Assembly: GCF_029946505.1 (NCBI RefSeq)
Contig: NZ_JARZHG010000042.1
Location: 34,315 to 98,314, forward strand
Source: Polyangium sp. y55x31
GTDB taxonomy: Bacteria; Myxococcota_A; Polyangia; Polyangiales; Polyangiaceae
Length of the DNA: 64,000 nucleotides
Direction of reading: 5' to 3'
The stretch's first letter is position 1; each line of letters begins with the position of its first letter. Below the pieces are notes generated by a model. It did no database searches, was not told the origin of the DNA, and was given only the letters and a program-made list of their open reading frames with translations. A program made the translations under genes and the position numbers. Below, piece by piece: positions 51,645 to 60,646 of the stretch.

Positions 51645-52586
51645 ATGTTGCACCCCCAGGCCCGGGCCCTGATCGATTTCATCGAACGGAGCGGCATGCC
51701 GCCGGCATATACCCTCTCGCCCGTGGACGCGCGGCGCGTGTACCGCGAGCGCCGCGCGTTCACACAGCCCGACCCGCCCGCGGTCGCCGAGGTGCGCGAT
51801 CTCCACGCGGACGCGTCGCACGGCCGGATCCCTCTTCGACTGTACCGTCCCGCGGGTACGACGACCGGTACAGTTTTGCCGGTGCTCGTGTATTACCACG
51901 GCGGCGGCTGGACGATCGGCGACCTCGACACGCACGACACGCTCTGTCGATCGCTCGCGAATGGCGCGGGCTGCGCGGTCGTGTCGGTCGATTACCGGCT
52001 CGGCCCGGAGCATCGGTTCCCTGCGGCCGTCGACGACAGCCTGGCCGCGACGTACTGGGTGCAGCGGAATGCCGAGGCGCTCGGGATCGACGGGACGCGT
52101 ATCGCGGTCGGAGGCGACAGCGCGGGCGGCAACCTCGCCGCCGTGGTCGCGCTCGCCGCGCGTGACAAGGGGGATCTCGGAATCACGTTCCAGCTCTTGA
52201 TTTACCCGGCGACCGACATGCGCCGCATCGCGCCCTCGCACACGACGAACGGCCAGGGGTATCTGCTCACGCGTGAATCGATCACGTATTACCACGACCA
52301 TTACATCGACGACCCCGTGCACGACCTCGACTGGCGCGCCTCGCCGCTGCTCCACCCCAGCCACGAGAACCTGCCGCCCGCGCTCGTGCTGACGGCCGGC
52401 TTCGATCCGCTGCGCGACGAGGGGCTGCAATACGCCGAGCGCCTCACCGCGGCGGGCTCGAAGGCGAGTTACGTCTGCTTCGAGCGGCAGGTGCACGGCT
52501 TCGTGACGATGGGCAAGGTGTTCGACGAGGCGAACATGGCCGTCGCGCTTTGTGCGGCGTCGCTGCGCGCGGCCTTGTTTCGCTGA
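51645..52586 (+). CDS. HSL-family carboxylesterase
   Basis: A 313-residue esterase of the hormone-sensitive-lipase family. The oxyanion motif is YYHGGGW, the nucleophile elbow GGDSAGGN, the acid lies in GFDPLRDEG and the catalytic His in RQVHGF. No signal peptide, so it is cytoplasmic. It hydrolyses short- to medium-chain esters. It is divergent from the propeller lipoprotein and convergent with the carboxylase gene (9-bp gap). Confidence 0.93.
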   Translation: MLHPQARALIDFIERSGMPPAYTLSPVDARRVYRERRAFTQPDPPAVAEVRDLHADASHGRIPLRLYRPAGTTTGTVLPVLVYYHGGGWTIGDLDTHDTLCRSLANGAGCAVVSVDYRLGPEHRFPAAVDDSLAATYWVQRNAEALGIDGTRIAVGGDSAGGNLAAVVALAARDKGDLGITFQLLIYPATDMRRIAPSHTTNGQGYLLTRESITYYHDHYIDDPVHDLDWRASPLLHPSHENLPPALVLTAGFDPLRDEGLQYAERLTAAGSKASYVCFERQVHGFVTMGKVFDEANMAVALCAASLRAALFR

Positions 52587-52595
52587 GGGGAACGC

Positions 52596-54194
52596 TCACC
52601 AGGTATCGACGAAGCGCCGCGCCTCCGGGCGCGTCGGCGTCGGGACCGATTTCAGTCCGCGAAGGATCCAGGCGCGCGTTTCGGCCGGATCGATGACGGC
52701 GTCGAGCTCCAGGAAGGAAGCCGTGTTGATGGCCTTTCCGCGCTCGTACACGTGCGCGACCATCGCTTGAAACGTCGCCTCGCGCTCCTCGGGGTTCTCG
52801 ATGGCTTCGAGCTGTTTGCGCATCGCGAGGCGAACCGCGCCTTCGACGCCCATTCCGCCGAACTCGGCCGTCGGCCAGGCGATCGTGAAAAACGGAGCAT
52901 GAAGATGCCCGCCGGCCATGGCCTGCGCGCCGAGGCCGTACGCTTTGCGGAGGACCACGGTGAAAAACGGGACGCGTAGGCTCGCCGCGGCCACGAACAT
53001 TCGCGAGGTATGACGCACGAGCGCGGTCTTTTCGGCCTCGGGACCGACCATGAAGCCGGGCGTGTCGCAGAGGGAGACGATGGGCAGGCCAAACGCATCA
53101 CAGAGCTGCATGAAACGCGCGGCCTTGTCGGAGGCGTCGGCGTCGATCGCGCCGGCGAGGCGATACGGGTCGTTCGCGAGGAGGCCGAACGGGCGGCCCT
53201 CGATACGCACGAGCGCCGTCACGAGGCTCGTGCCGAATTCGCGCCGGAGCTCGAGGACCGAGCCCGTGTCCGCGAGCGTCTCGATGATCGGCCGGATCTT
53301 GTAGGCTCGTCGCCGTCGCTCCGGCAGTGCGTCACGTAAAACGCGCTGATCGGCGCACGTGAAGTCGGCGATCGGTCCCTGGAAATAGCCGAGGTATTTC
53401 TTCGCGACAGCGACCGCCTCGGCCTCGTCCCGGACGCGCACGTCGACCACGCCGTTCTTGCTTTGCACGTCGATCGGCCCGACCTCCTCGGGCGTGTATT
53501 TCCCGAGCCCGCCGCCCTCGATCATCGCGGGGCCGCCCATGCCAATCGAGCTGTCTTCGGTCGCGAGGATCACGTCGCAGCAGCCGAGCAGCGCGGCGTT
53601 CCCGGCGAAGCAGCGCCCCGAGACGATCCCCACGCGCGGGACGAGGCCGGAGAGCGCGGCGAAGGACAAAAAGCTCGGCGTATCGAGGCCCGCGACGAGC
53701 GGCATGTCCGTGTCATTGGGCCGTCCCCCTCCCCCTTCGGCGAAAAGGACGACCGGCACGCGCCATTGCGCGGCGAGCGCGAGCATGCGATCGAGCTTCT
53801 TGTGGCCCATACCGCCCTGCGTGCCGGCGAAGACGGTGTAATCGTAGGCGAGCACGATCGTCCGCGCGCGCTCGTCGTCGAAGAGCGCGCGGTTCACGCT
53901 GCCGACGCCGCAGACGATTCCGTCGGCGGGGCTCGCCCGGACGAGCTCCTCGACCGAGAGCCGCTGCCGCTGCGCGGCCAATGCGAGCGCGCCGTACTCG
54001 ACGAAGCTGCCCGGATCGACGAGATCTTCGATGTTCTCGCGCGCCGTGCGTTGCCCGGTCTTGCGGCGCCGCGCCACGGCGTCGGGCCGGCCTGCGTCGG
54101 TGGTCGCGTGGAGGCGCGCGCGGAGCTCGGCGAGCTCCGGCCGCATGGAAACCTCGTCGTCCGGGCCATTCGCGGGTTTTCTGGATTCACTCAT
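52596..54194 (-). CDS. Acyl-CoA carboxylase carboxyltransferase (beta) subunit
   Basis: A 532-residue carboxyltransferase of the propionyl/acetyl/methylcrotonyl-CoA carboxylase type. The start at 54194 (MSESRKPAN) is used; the frame extends upstream without support. Signatures: RTARENIEDLVDPGSFVEYG, GTQGGMGHKKLDR, GRCFAGNAALLGCCDVILA and a C-terminal crotonase-like half (FGLPIVSLCDTPGFMVG, AWPTAEFGGMGVEGAV). It moves carboxyl from biotin to an acyl-CoA. The biotin-carrying partner is not in the window. Which acyl-CoA is used is not decided. Confidence 0.92.
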   Translation of the reverse strand: MSESRKPANGPDDEVSMRPELAELRARLHATTDAGRPDAVARRRKTGQRTARENIEDLVDPGSFVEYGALALAAQRQRLSVEELVRASPADGIVCGVGSVNRALFDDERARTIVLAYDYTVFAGTQGGMGHKKLDRMLALAAQWRVPVVLFAEGGGGRPNDTDMPLVAGLDTPSFLSFAALSGLVPRVGIVSGRCFAGNAALLGCCDVILATEDSSIGMGGPAMIEGGGLGKYTPEEVGPIDVQSKNGVVDVRVRDEAEAVAVAKKYLGYFQGPIADFTCADQRVLRDALPERRRRAYKIRPIIETLADTGSVLELRREFGTSLVTALVRIEGRPFGLLANDPYRLAGAIDADASDKAARFMQLCDAFGLPIVSLCDTPGFMVGPEAEKTALVRHTSRMFVAAASLRVPFFTVVLRKAYGLGAQAMAGGHLHAPFFTIAWPTAEFGGMGVEGAVRLAMRKQLEAIENPEEREATFQAMVAHVYERGKAINTASFLELDAVIDPAETRAWILRGLKSVPTPTRPEARRFVDTW

Positions 54195-54262
54195 CGGCGC
54201 CGGCAGGATCGCAGAGACGGTCCCCGCGTGTCCAGGGACTTGCGATCGGAGCGCCGATCGGC

Positions 54263-54766
54263 TCAATGAATGGTGGGGTGAGGCGCGTGGCGCTCTTGCT
54301 CGTGCGAGAGGAGCCACCGCTTGGCTGTGATGCCCCCCGCATAACCAGTGAGCGCCCCATCGCCCGCGATGACGCGGTGGCAGGGCACGATGATGCTGAT
54401 CGGGTTTTTTGCATTGGCCGCGCCGACGGCCCGCGCCGCCTGCGGCCGGCCGAGCGCCCGCGCGAGGTCCGCGTAGGATTGCGTCTTGCCAAACGGAATT
54501 TCAAGGAGCGCGCGCCAGACCTCGCGCTGAAAATCACTTCCACGCGGTTCGAGCGGTAACATGAAAAATTTACGCTTCCCGGCAAAATATTCGGCGAGCT
54601 GGCGCGCGGCCTCCCCGAGGACGGGATGTTCCCGCCCATCGCGGGCCACGATGACCGGCGCGCCCTTGTGCCCGGGCAGATACACACCCACGATCGCCTC
54701 GTCCGAAGCGACGACGTGGAGCTCGCCGAGGGGGCTCGAAATACGGCGTTCATGCAGCAGACTCAT
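54263..54766 (-). CDS. ogt: Methylated-DNA--[protein]-cysteine S-methyltransferase
   Basis: A 167-residue Ogt. The ATG at 54766 overlaps the stop of the upstream Ada-AlkA fusion (ATGA), so it is the second gene of a repair operon. The active site is ISIIVPCHRVIAGDG with the acceptor Cys in PCHRV; the recognition helix is SYADLARALGRPQAARAVGAANAKN. It removes alkyl groups from O6-alkylguanine and is consumed in the reaction. Confidence 0.95.
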   Translation of the reverse strand: MSLLHERRISSPLGELHVVASDEAIVGVYLPGHKGAPVIVARDGREHPVLGEAARQLAEYFAGKRKFFMLPLEPRGSDFQREVWRALLEIPFGKTQSYADLARALGRPQAARAVGAANAKNPISIIVPCHRVIAGDGALTGYAGGITAKRWLLSHEQERHAPHPTIH

Positions 54767-56217
54767 TCGTTGAATGCTCCTTCTGAAAGGCCCTGCCAGA
54801 GATGAATGACCGCGTAGGCCCGCCACGGCCGGAAGGCCGCGGCGCGCTCCTCGGCTTCGCGCGTCGATTTCACGCGGAGCGCCTTCCGTACCCCGAGATC
54901 GGAGGCTGGAAATGCGTCCGGAAACCGATACACACGCATGCCGAGATACTGGGCCGTCCACGCGCCGATGCCCGGCAAGGCGACGAGCGCGGCCGCGGCG
55001 GCCTCGGGATCCTCGCCGCGCTCGAACCGGATCTCGCCCTGCGCGACGGCGCGCGCGAGCGCCTGGATCGAGCCCGCGCGCGAGGCGGGCAAACCAATCT
55101 GGATGATATCGGAGAGGGACGCCTCGGCGAGCACGGATGCCGGGGGGAAGAGGTGCGTCACGCCGGCGATCGGGGTGTCCAGGGCCGTTCCGAACCGCTT
55201 CGCGATGCGCCCGCCGAGCGTCGTCGCCGCGCGCACCGAGACCTGCTGGCCGAGAATGGCGCGCACCGCCGCCTCGAATCCGTCGAACGCACCCGGTACG
55301 CGGAGGCCCGGATGCCGTTCGACGATCGGCGCAAGCAGCGGATCCCGGCCAAGCGCCTCGGCAATGAGCTTCGGATGCGCGTCGAGATCAAAAAGCGCGC
55401 GCAGCCTGCCGAGCAGAAGCCCGAGCGCGCCCGCGAGCTCGGGCGCGACCTCCACCCGGAGCGCGTTTTTCTGCGGCACGGGCATCACCCGCAGCCACCC
55501 GGTACGCCCGCCGAGCCGCACGGAACGGGCATACACGCCGCCCTGCACAGCCTCGACCCCGGCAATCGCGCGGTCTTCGAGGAACGTGAGCAACGCATCC
55601 CAGTCGAGCGGCGGCCGATAATCGAGCCGCAACGTGATGGCGGCGCCGGCCTCCGCTTCCCCGAGCGTGCGCCGGAGCGCGGACGGCGGCCTGCCGAATC
55701 GCGCCGAAAACAGCGCATTGAACCGCCGAACACTCCCGAACCCGCTCGCGAACGCAATCTCGGTGAGCGGCAAGGACGAGTCCTGGAGGAGCTGCTTCGC
55801 GAGCGCGAGGCGACGCGATTGCGCGAGTTCGACGGGCGCGACGCCGAGCTCGGCTTCCATCGCGCGCCGGAGATGGCGCCCGGTCACGCCGAGTACGCGA
55901 CCGAGATCGTCGACGGATCCCTCGTCGAGAAACCCGCCCTCGATTCGCGCGAGCGCGGCGCGGACGAGGCGCGGTACGGAGTCCTGCGGCGCGCCGCCCG
56001 GCGAGAGTTCCGGCCGGCAGCGAAAACACGCGCGAAACCCGTCCCGATCGGCCTCCGCAGCGTACCGGTAAAACACGCATCGATCACGCGCTGGTGTCCG
56101 GGCCCGGCAAACGGGCCGGCAGTAGATGCCGGTCGTCCGTACGGCCACGAAAAACAGCCCGTCGAAGCGCTCATCACGCGCGCAGAGGGCTCGGTAGCAG
56201 GTCTCCGCATCCATCAT
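54763..56217 (-). CDS. Ada N-terminal / AlkA fusion: alkylation-response regulator and 3-methyladenine glycosylase
   Basis: A 484-residue fusion. The ATG at 56217 is preceded by GGGGAGGG. Residues 1-75 are the Ada zinc/methyl-acceptor domain, with C33, C37, C64 and C67 spaced as in E. coli Ada (C38, 42, 69, 72). An AraC-type helix-turn-helix follows (DEGSVDDLGRVLGVTGRHLRRAM, FASGFGSVRRFNALFSARFG). Then the AlkA N-domain (about 200-270) and the HhH-GPD glycosylase domain with GIGAWTAQYLGM and the catalytic Asp in PASDLG. It should sense methylphosphotriesters and activate its own operon while excising alkylated bases. Confidence 0.93.
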   Translation of the reverse strand: MMDAETCYRALCARDERFDGLFFVAVRTTGIYCRPVCRARTPARDRCVFYRYAAEADRDGFRACFRCRPELSPGGAPQDSVPRLVRAALARIEGGFLDEGSVDDLGRVLGVTGRHLRRAMEAELGVAPVELAQSRRLALAKQLLQDSSLPLTEIAFASGFGSVRRFNALFSARFGRPPSALRRTLGEAEAGAAITLRLDYRPPLDWDALLTFLEDRAIAGVEAVQGGVYARSVRLGGRTGWLRVMPVPQKNALRVEVAPELAGALGLLLGRLRALFDLDAHPKLIAEALGRDPLLAPIVERHPGLRVPGAFDGFEAAVRAILGQQVSVRAATTLGGRIAKRFGTALDTPIAGVTHLFPPASVLAEASLSDIIQIGLPASRAGSIQALARAVAQGEIRFERGEDPEAAAAALVALPGIGAWTAQYLGMRVYRFPDAFPASDLGVRKALRVKSTREAEERAAAFRPWRAYAVIHLWQGLSEGAFNE

Positions 56218-56303
56218 CGCCCTCCCCTCGTAGCGCGCCCGCGCTCCGATGTCTGGCCATTTTCGGACGCGACAGCGATCTCGATGCGCCGGCCCGTCGG
56301 CCG

Positions 56304-57173
56304 TCAGATCCCGCGGCTCTCGGCGAACACGATCCAGGCGGTCATGAGCGCGACGAGATAGACGAGCCCGGCGATGACCACGAGCCGCGACCGTCTCCTT
56401 TCCGGCCCAGCAAGGGCGACGGCGAGCACGATCCCGAGCTTCGACAGCGACCCGCCCTGCGCGTGTCGGTCCATGACGAGACGCATCAAATGCGGAAATA
56501 CCCAGAAAAACGGAGCCAACAGCGCTATTTCGGCGAGCGCGACCACGAGCCCTGCGGGCAGCCCGAGCGGCGTCGGCCCGAACGCCGCGATTTGCACGGC
56601 CTGGACCTTTGGATCGAGGTTTGCGGCGAGCAAGCAACCGAGGAGCAAGGCCGCGACGATCCGTCCTGCGCCCTCGGGGGACATCCGAGGCTTGGTGGAA
56701 AGGGGCGCGCCGTCCTCGAGGCGGCGGACGTTGCGGTGACAGAACGCCGCGGCAGCGCCGAAGAGGACGAAGAGCCCGAGCGGAAAACCGCGTCGGAATG
56801 GCAGATTGAGCTCGTCGTCGAGCTCGATTTTCGAATAGGAGCCGGGACGGCTCAGGGACGGATCTTCGGGGAGATACGTGATGTCGAACGTTTCACCGGG
56901 CTCGATGGGGAGCGTTTTTCGGTCGACGTTCCACGTGTAAACGATGCCGCCGACCTCGTACCGATAATGGGCATACGCGGCCGAGCCTTGCCGGGTGACG
57001 GCGGTGAGCGTCGCGGTGCCGGCGTGGCCATGATCGGCGAGCGCGCGGAGCCTGAGCTCCTGGCGTCGAAATAGAAGCGCAAGCACGAGCGGGACGATGA
57101 TGGCAATCGTCGCAAAAACGATCCTCGCCCGCGCATCGGTCGCGATGAGCTTTCGCCGTTTTTCCTGGTCCAT
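56304..57173 (-). CDS. DUF3592-type membrane protein
   Basis: A 289-residue membrane protein. One N-terminal transmembrane helix (VFATIAIIVPLVLALLF), then an extracytoplasmic domain of the DUF3592 kind (HAGTATLTAV, YAHYRYEVGGIVYTWNV, GETFDITYLPEDPSLSRP), then about four more helices (GLFVLFGAAAAF, IVAALLLGCLLAA, LVVALAEIALLAPFF, LVVIAGLVYLVALM). Its function is unknown. The 86 bp to the Ada-AlkA gene carry no feature. Confidence 0.75.
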   Translation of the reverse strand: MDQEKRRKLIATDARARIVFATIAIIVPLVLALLFRRQELRLRALADHGHAGTATLTAVTRQGSAAYAHYRYEVGGIVYTWNVDRKTLPIEPGETFDITYLPEDPSLSRPGSYSKIELDDELNLPFRRGFPLGLFVLFGAAAAFCHRNVRRLEDGAPLSTKPRMSPEGAGRIVAALLLGCLLAANLDPKVQAVQIAAFGPTPLGLPAGLVVALAEIALLAPFFWVFPHLMRLVMDRHAQGGSLSKLGIVLAVALAGPERRRSRLVVIAGLVYLVALMTAWIVFAESRGI

Positions 57174-57291
57174 TGGGTAGTTTGGGGGAGTTTACGTCCA
57201 GGCGGGCGGCGTCTACAAGGGGCGGCCCGGGCATGCGGGGCTGCGGGAGCGGACGAGCCGGCGAGGGATGTCGGGAGCGCAGTGGGCGCGT

Positions 57292-57341
57292 GGGGTCGTG
57301 GGGGAGCGCGGGGGCGCGTGGGTGGGGGGTGGTCGAGGGGG
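57292..57341 (+). other. G-run cluster with G-quadruplex potential
   Basis: Within the gene-free 57174-57532 region, G-runs lie at 57292-57295, 57300-57304, 57310-57314, 57320-57322, 57324-57329 and 57337-57341, separated by 1-7 bases on the + strand, which fits the usual G-quadruplex pattern. The whole region is strongly G-skewed. It lies 190 bp upstream of tRNA-Glu, the site of element integration. Confidence 0.6.
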
Positions 57342-57532
57342 TGCAGGCGGGGAGTGGAGGCGGTTGGCTGGGTGGCATGCTGGGCGGGCATGCTGGTGCG
57401 GTCGGGCGGAGCGGGCAGGTGGGGTTGGATTGTGGTGTGAGTTGCAAAATTTTCGGCAAAGGGAGAGCGGAATGCTCTTGCGCTGGAGCCCGACGAACGC
57501 TAGGGTTCGCGCCCGCTTCACCGGAAGCACCC

Positions 57533-57607
57533 GTCCCCATCGTCTAGCCCGGCCCAGGACCCAGCCCTTTCAAGGCTGTTACGCGGGTTCGAATCCCGCT
57601 GGGGACG
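57533..57607 (+). tRNA. tRNA-Glu(TTC)
   Basis: A complete cloverleaf: acceptor arms GTCCCCA (57533-57539) and TGGGGAC (57600-57606), anticodon stem CAGCC/GGCTG (57562-57566/57574-57578) with loop CTTTCAA and anticodon TTC at 57569-57571, and a T-loop GGGTTCGAATCCC. CCA is not encoded. It is very close to E. coli tRNA-Glu. Its 3' third is the apparent integration site of the element to the right; the recombinase gene ends inside it. Confidence 0.97.
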
Positions 57608-59228
57608 CTGATTTAAGACATCCTGCCGCGAACAGGGCCCACAGGTTCGCGGATCCCTCCACCCAGAACCGCTTCCCTTCGGGGGTCTCGATCGGCGTGA
57701 GCTTGATCGGCCCGTCGAAGAGCATGCTGATCACCTCGCGGGCCTGCTCGGGCTTGCGGGTCAAGGTGCCCTTCAGCTCATCGAGTCGTTGGCGGGCCTC
57801 CGCCTCCATCCGCCGGAGCTCGAGCTGGATCGCCTCGGGCGCTGCCTTGGCCCCGCGGAGGCGGGCTTCGAGCGCGGAGAGTTCCTCTTGCCGCTCGGCG
57901 ATGGCGCGGATCACGGCCTCGGGCTTCTGGTCGATCGTCGCCAGGGCCGTGACGAGACGATCGATCTCGGTCCGGAGCCGCGTGGCCTCCTTCTCCATTC
58001 GGGGAAGCTCCGTCGTCGTCTTGGTCGTCCGCTCGGCGAGGAGGGTCCGCACGTGATGGATCACGTCGAGAAGGAGTTCCTCGGACAGAACGGTCTGTGA
58101 GATCCACCTGGCGACGGCGTCGTTGATGTCGTCCATGGGCCGACGCAGGGTGTTCGTACAGACGGCCTTGCCTCGATCGCGGCTGTAGGCGCAGCCGTAA
58201 ACCTTCACGGTCTCGTAGCTGCGCTTGCCGTTCGTCACGGTCATCGGTCCGCCGCACTGACCGCAGCGGGCGAGGCCTGAAAGAAGGTGGCGCGCGGGCC
58301 GGCCGGCGCCGCGCCGGGTCTCGCGGTGCTCTTGCGTCTGCGCCCTGGCCTGGACGGCGAACCAGAGTTCATCGTCCACGATCCGAAGCTGGGGCACCTC
58401 GGTGCGGATCCACTCGGAAGGATCCCGCGCGATCCGGACCTTGGTTCCGCCCTTGTATGTCTTCTCCCTCGTGTTCCAGACGAGGATCCCGCGGTAGCGC
58501 TCGCGGCGCAGCATCGACCAGACGGCCGAGGTCGCCCACGATCCCGTCCCTCGCTTGCCTGCTCGCGGCGGCGGGACTCGGCGCGCGTTTAGGTCCTTCA
58601 CGATCGAGCGGAGGCCCTCGCCTTCAGCGTACCTCTTGAAAAGCTCGCGAACGATCTGCGCCTGCTCCTCGTTGATCTTGTACTCGACGCGGACGCGCTG
58701 CTCGCCATCGAGGACCTCGGCGTTGTCGTACCCGTACACGCGGCCGCCGACGACGAACCCGCGCCGGGCCTTCGTCAGAAGGTGCTCGTGCGTGCGCTGG
58801 GACGTCTTCTCCCGTTCGAGCTCCGCGGCAAAGCTCCGCGCCGCGATCATGAACTTGTCGACTGCGCCGTCGAGCGTGACTTCCTCATTCTTATAGTAGT
58901 AGAAAAGCCGTGTTCCGGTCTCCAAAAGGTCCTGGATCACGAGGCCGGATCGAAAGGTATCCCCGCCAAGGCGCGAGTCGTCGCGGACGATGACGGCGTC
59001 GAATTGACCCGCATTCGCGGCGTTCAGGAGGGAGATCAGGCCGGGCCGCTTCTTGAACTCGGCGCGGCTCACGGCATCGTCGATGAAGACGTGTTGGGGC
59101 GCCACGGTCCCCCCGTTTGCGAGGACGTAGCGCTGCGCCTCCTGCAATTGGACCTCCACGGAGGCCATCTGATGTTCGTCGGTCGAGCGCCGTGCGTACA
59201 GCGCGATCCGCATGTTGAGCAATCGCAT
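57579..59228 (-). CDS. Large serine recombinase (integrase)
   Basis: A 549-residue recombinase. The resolvase domain starts MRIALYARRSTDEHQ with the nucleophilic Ser; the region DAVIVRDDSRLGGD holds the conserved Arg and Asp residues. Then the recombinase domain (GFVVGGRVYGYD, YKINEEQAQIVRELFKRYAEG), a zinc ribbon (RCGQCGGPM with GCAYSRD and AVCTN) and a coiled coil. The last residues, ASPAGFEPA and the stop, are encoded by the antisense of tRNA-Glu, which indicates integration at that gene. Starts at 59234 (GTG), 59228 and 59213 are possible; the upstream gene ends at 59231, so the two are coupled. Confidence 0.9.
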   Translation of the reverse strand: MRLLNMRIALYARRSTDEHQMASVEVQLQEAQRYVLANGGTVAPQHVFIDDAVSRAEFKKRPGLISLLNAANAGQFDAVIVRDDSRLGGDTFRSGLVIQDLLETGTRLFYYYKNEEVTLDGAVDKFMIAARSFAAELEREKTSQRTHEHLLTKARRGFVVGGRVYGYDNAEVLDGEQRVRVEYKINEEQAQIVRELFKRYAEGEGLRSIVKDLNARRVPPPRAGKRGTGSWATSAVWSMLRRERYRGILVWNTREKTYKGGTKVRIARDPSEWIRTEVPQLRIVDDELWFAVQARAQTQEHRETRRGAGRPARHLLSGLARCGQCGGPMTVTNGKRSYETVKVYGCAYSRDRGKAVCTNTLRRPMDDINDAVARWISQTVLSEELLLDVIHHVRTLLAERTTKTTTELPRMEKEATRLRTEIDRLVTALATIDQKPEAVIRAIAERQEELSALEARLRGAKAAPEAIQLELRRMEAEARQRLDELKGTLTRKPEQAREVISMLFDGPIKLTPIETPEGKRFWVEGSANLWALFAAGCLKSASPAGFEPA

Positions 59229-59230
59229 GG

Positions 59231-59500
59231 TCACGGTTTGGGAGGATAGTCCAAAAGGTCTGCCACGACAAGCGCGGCGAGTGCCCGGACGAACGCTTCG
59301 CGATCAAAGCGTTTTCCCGCGGAGGAAGGGCTCACGGTGATCCGCACCTCGTCTTGAGGCGCCGCGGTGCTCGGCTTCGTGGTCCCCTCCCCTGCTCCTC
59401 GCGTAGGCCGCGCGCGCGCCGAGCGGGAGTTGGGTCCCTCGGCGTCCTCCTCGCGGCGTTTGCTCGGCTCGTTCTTGGGACGGGTCGCTCGAGGTGCCAT
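59231..59500 (-). CDS. Small basic protein upstream of the recombinase
   Basis: An 89-residue protein beginning MAPRATRPKNEPSKRREED. The first half is low-complexity and rich in Arg, Ser and Pro. The second half (DEVRITVSPSSAGKRFDREAFVRALAALVVADLLDY) looks like a short folded helix. Its stop codon lies 2 bases before the recombinase ATG, so both are translated together. It might be a recombination directionality factor or an accessory DNA-binding protein, but this is a guess from position only. Confidence 0.55.
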   Translation of the reverse strand: MAPRATRPKNEPSKRREEDAEGPNSRSARARPTRGAGEGTTKPSTAAPQDEVRITVSPSSAGKRFDREAFVRALAALVVADLLDYPPKP

Positions 59501-59808
59501 CGCGTATGAGGGCACTATCCGCTGTGGGGGTGGCGAACTGCCAGTATGAAATGGCATCCCTTCGGACATTCCGTGTCCTACGTTGAGATGGCGTAAATCA
59601 TGGGCCGAGACGTGCATTCGTCATGGAAACGGCTTCGATCCTGCCGCGTTCGCGGTTGTCTCGGCCTACGCTCGGAGGGGCGCCCTGCACCGTTACCGTA
59701 TCGGTGCGATCTGCCATTCTCTGTCTCATTGGGATCGGACGGATAATGTCCATCATTGCGGCTTGTTTCAGTTGAGACGTTCGATCGCGGGCTGATACCG
59801 TCCTCGCC
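59501..59808. other. Divergent control region of the element
   Basis: A 308-bp gap between the leftward recombinase operon and the rightward replication operon. It contains the dyad GCACCG-N9-CGGTGC at 59687-59707, which could be an operator. No open frame inside looks real. No repressor gene was seen in the element. Confidence 0.5.
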
Positions 59809-60645
59809 ATGGTGGCTCGCTCGAAGTCAGCGGCTCCCGATTCGCTCTTGCTCGGGCGCGAGGGCTCGACCGACGAGGTGATCGCAGGCTCGGCCGGGTG
59901 GCACGTCGCCACGGCTGACGCCCTCGATTTCGCCGAAACGCTCCCGGACGCGTGCGCGCACGCCGTGTGGACTGATCCCCCCTACTGCTCGGGCGGGTAC
60001 ACGGAGTCCGCCAAGCGCCAGGCCCGCGGGATGATCACGCACAAGAGCGTGAAGGCCATGGGCTGGTTCATCAATGACAACATGGGATCCGCGGGGATCG
60101 TGTGGCTCCTGCGCTGCGTCGCGGTTCAGGCGTTCCGGATCCTGGTCGAGGGCGGGAGCCTCGGCGTCTTCTGCGATTGGCGCATGGTTCCGCTCCTCGC
60201 TCCGGCGCTCGAATCGAGCGGACTGCGCTGGCAGGGGATGATCATCTGGGACAAGGGAGCGCCGGCCCTCGGGACGGGGTTCCGGCGTCAACACGAGGTC
60301 GTCCTCCACTTCGTCAAGGGGACCGGCGTCTTTCACGACGCGAGCACGGGGGACGTGTTGAACGTCTCGCGGCTGCATCACGAGGCCCGGAATCACCAAA
60401 CCGCCAAGCCTCCCGAGGTGATCGAGCGGTGCCTCTCGGTCGTCGCTCCGCCCGGGGGCCTCGTCGTCGACTTCTTCACGGGGGGCGGCTCGACGGGGGT
60501 TGCCGCGCGGCGGCTCGGGATGCGGTTCCTCGGAAGCGAGATCGACAAGAGGATCGCGGCGCGAGCACGCGAGGCGATCCAGTCGCAAAGCACGGACGCG
60601 CGGCACATGCGGAAGGCGCACCAACTCGGGCTGTTCGGGGAATAG
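59809..60645 (+). CDS. Orphan beta-class DNA methyltransferase
   Basis: A 278-residue N6-adenine or N4-cytosine methyltransferase. The catalytic motif DPPY is at 56-59, and the SAM-binding motif comes later (VVDFFTGGGSTGVAARRLG), giving the order of the beta class. RQHEVVLHFVKG and NHQTAKPPEVIERCL are further conserved stretches. No restriction enzyme neighbour, so it is an orphan enzyme as in many phages, perhaps protecting the element or controlling its genes. It ends 1 bp before the initiator ATG. Confidence 0.9.
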   Translation: MVARSKSAAPDSLLLGREGSTDEVIAGSAGWHVATADALDFAETLPDACAHAVWTDPPYCSGGYTESAKRQARGMITHKSVKAMGWFINDNMGSAGIVWLLRCVAVQAFRILVEGGSLGVFCDWRMVPLLAPALESSGLRWQGMIIWDKGAPALGTGFRRQHEVVLHFVKGTGVFHDASTGDVLNVSRLHHEARNHQTAKPPEVIERCLSVVAPPGGLVVDFFTGGGSTGVAARRLGMRFLGSEIDKRIAARAREAIQSQSTDARHMRKAHQLGLFGE

Positions 60646-60646
60646 G

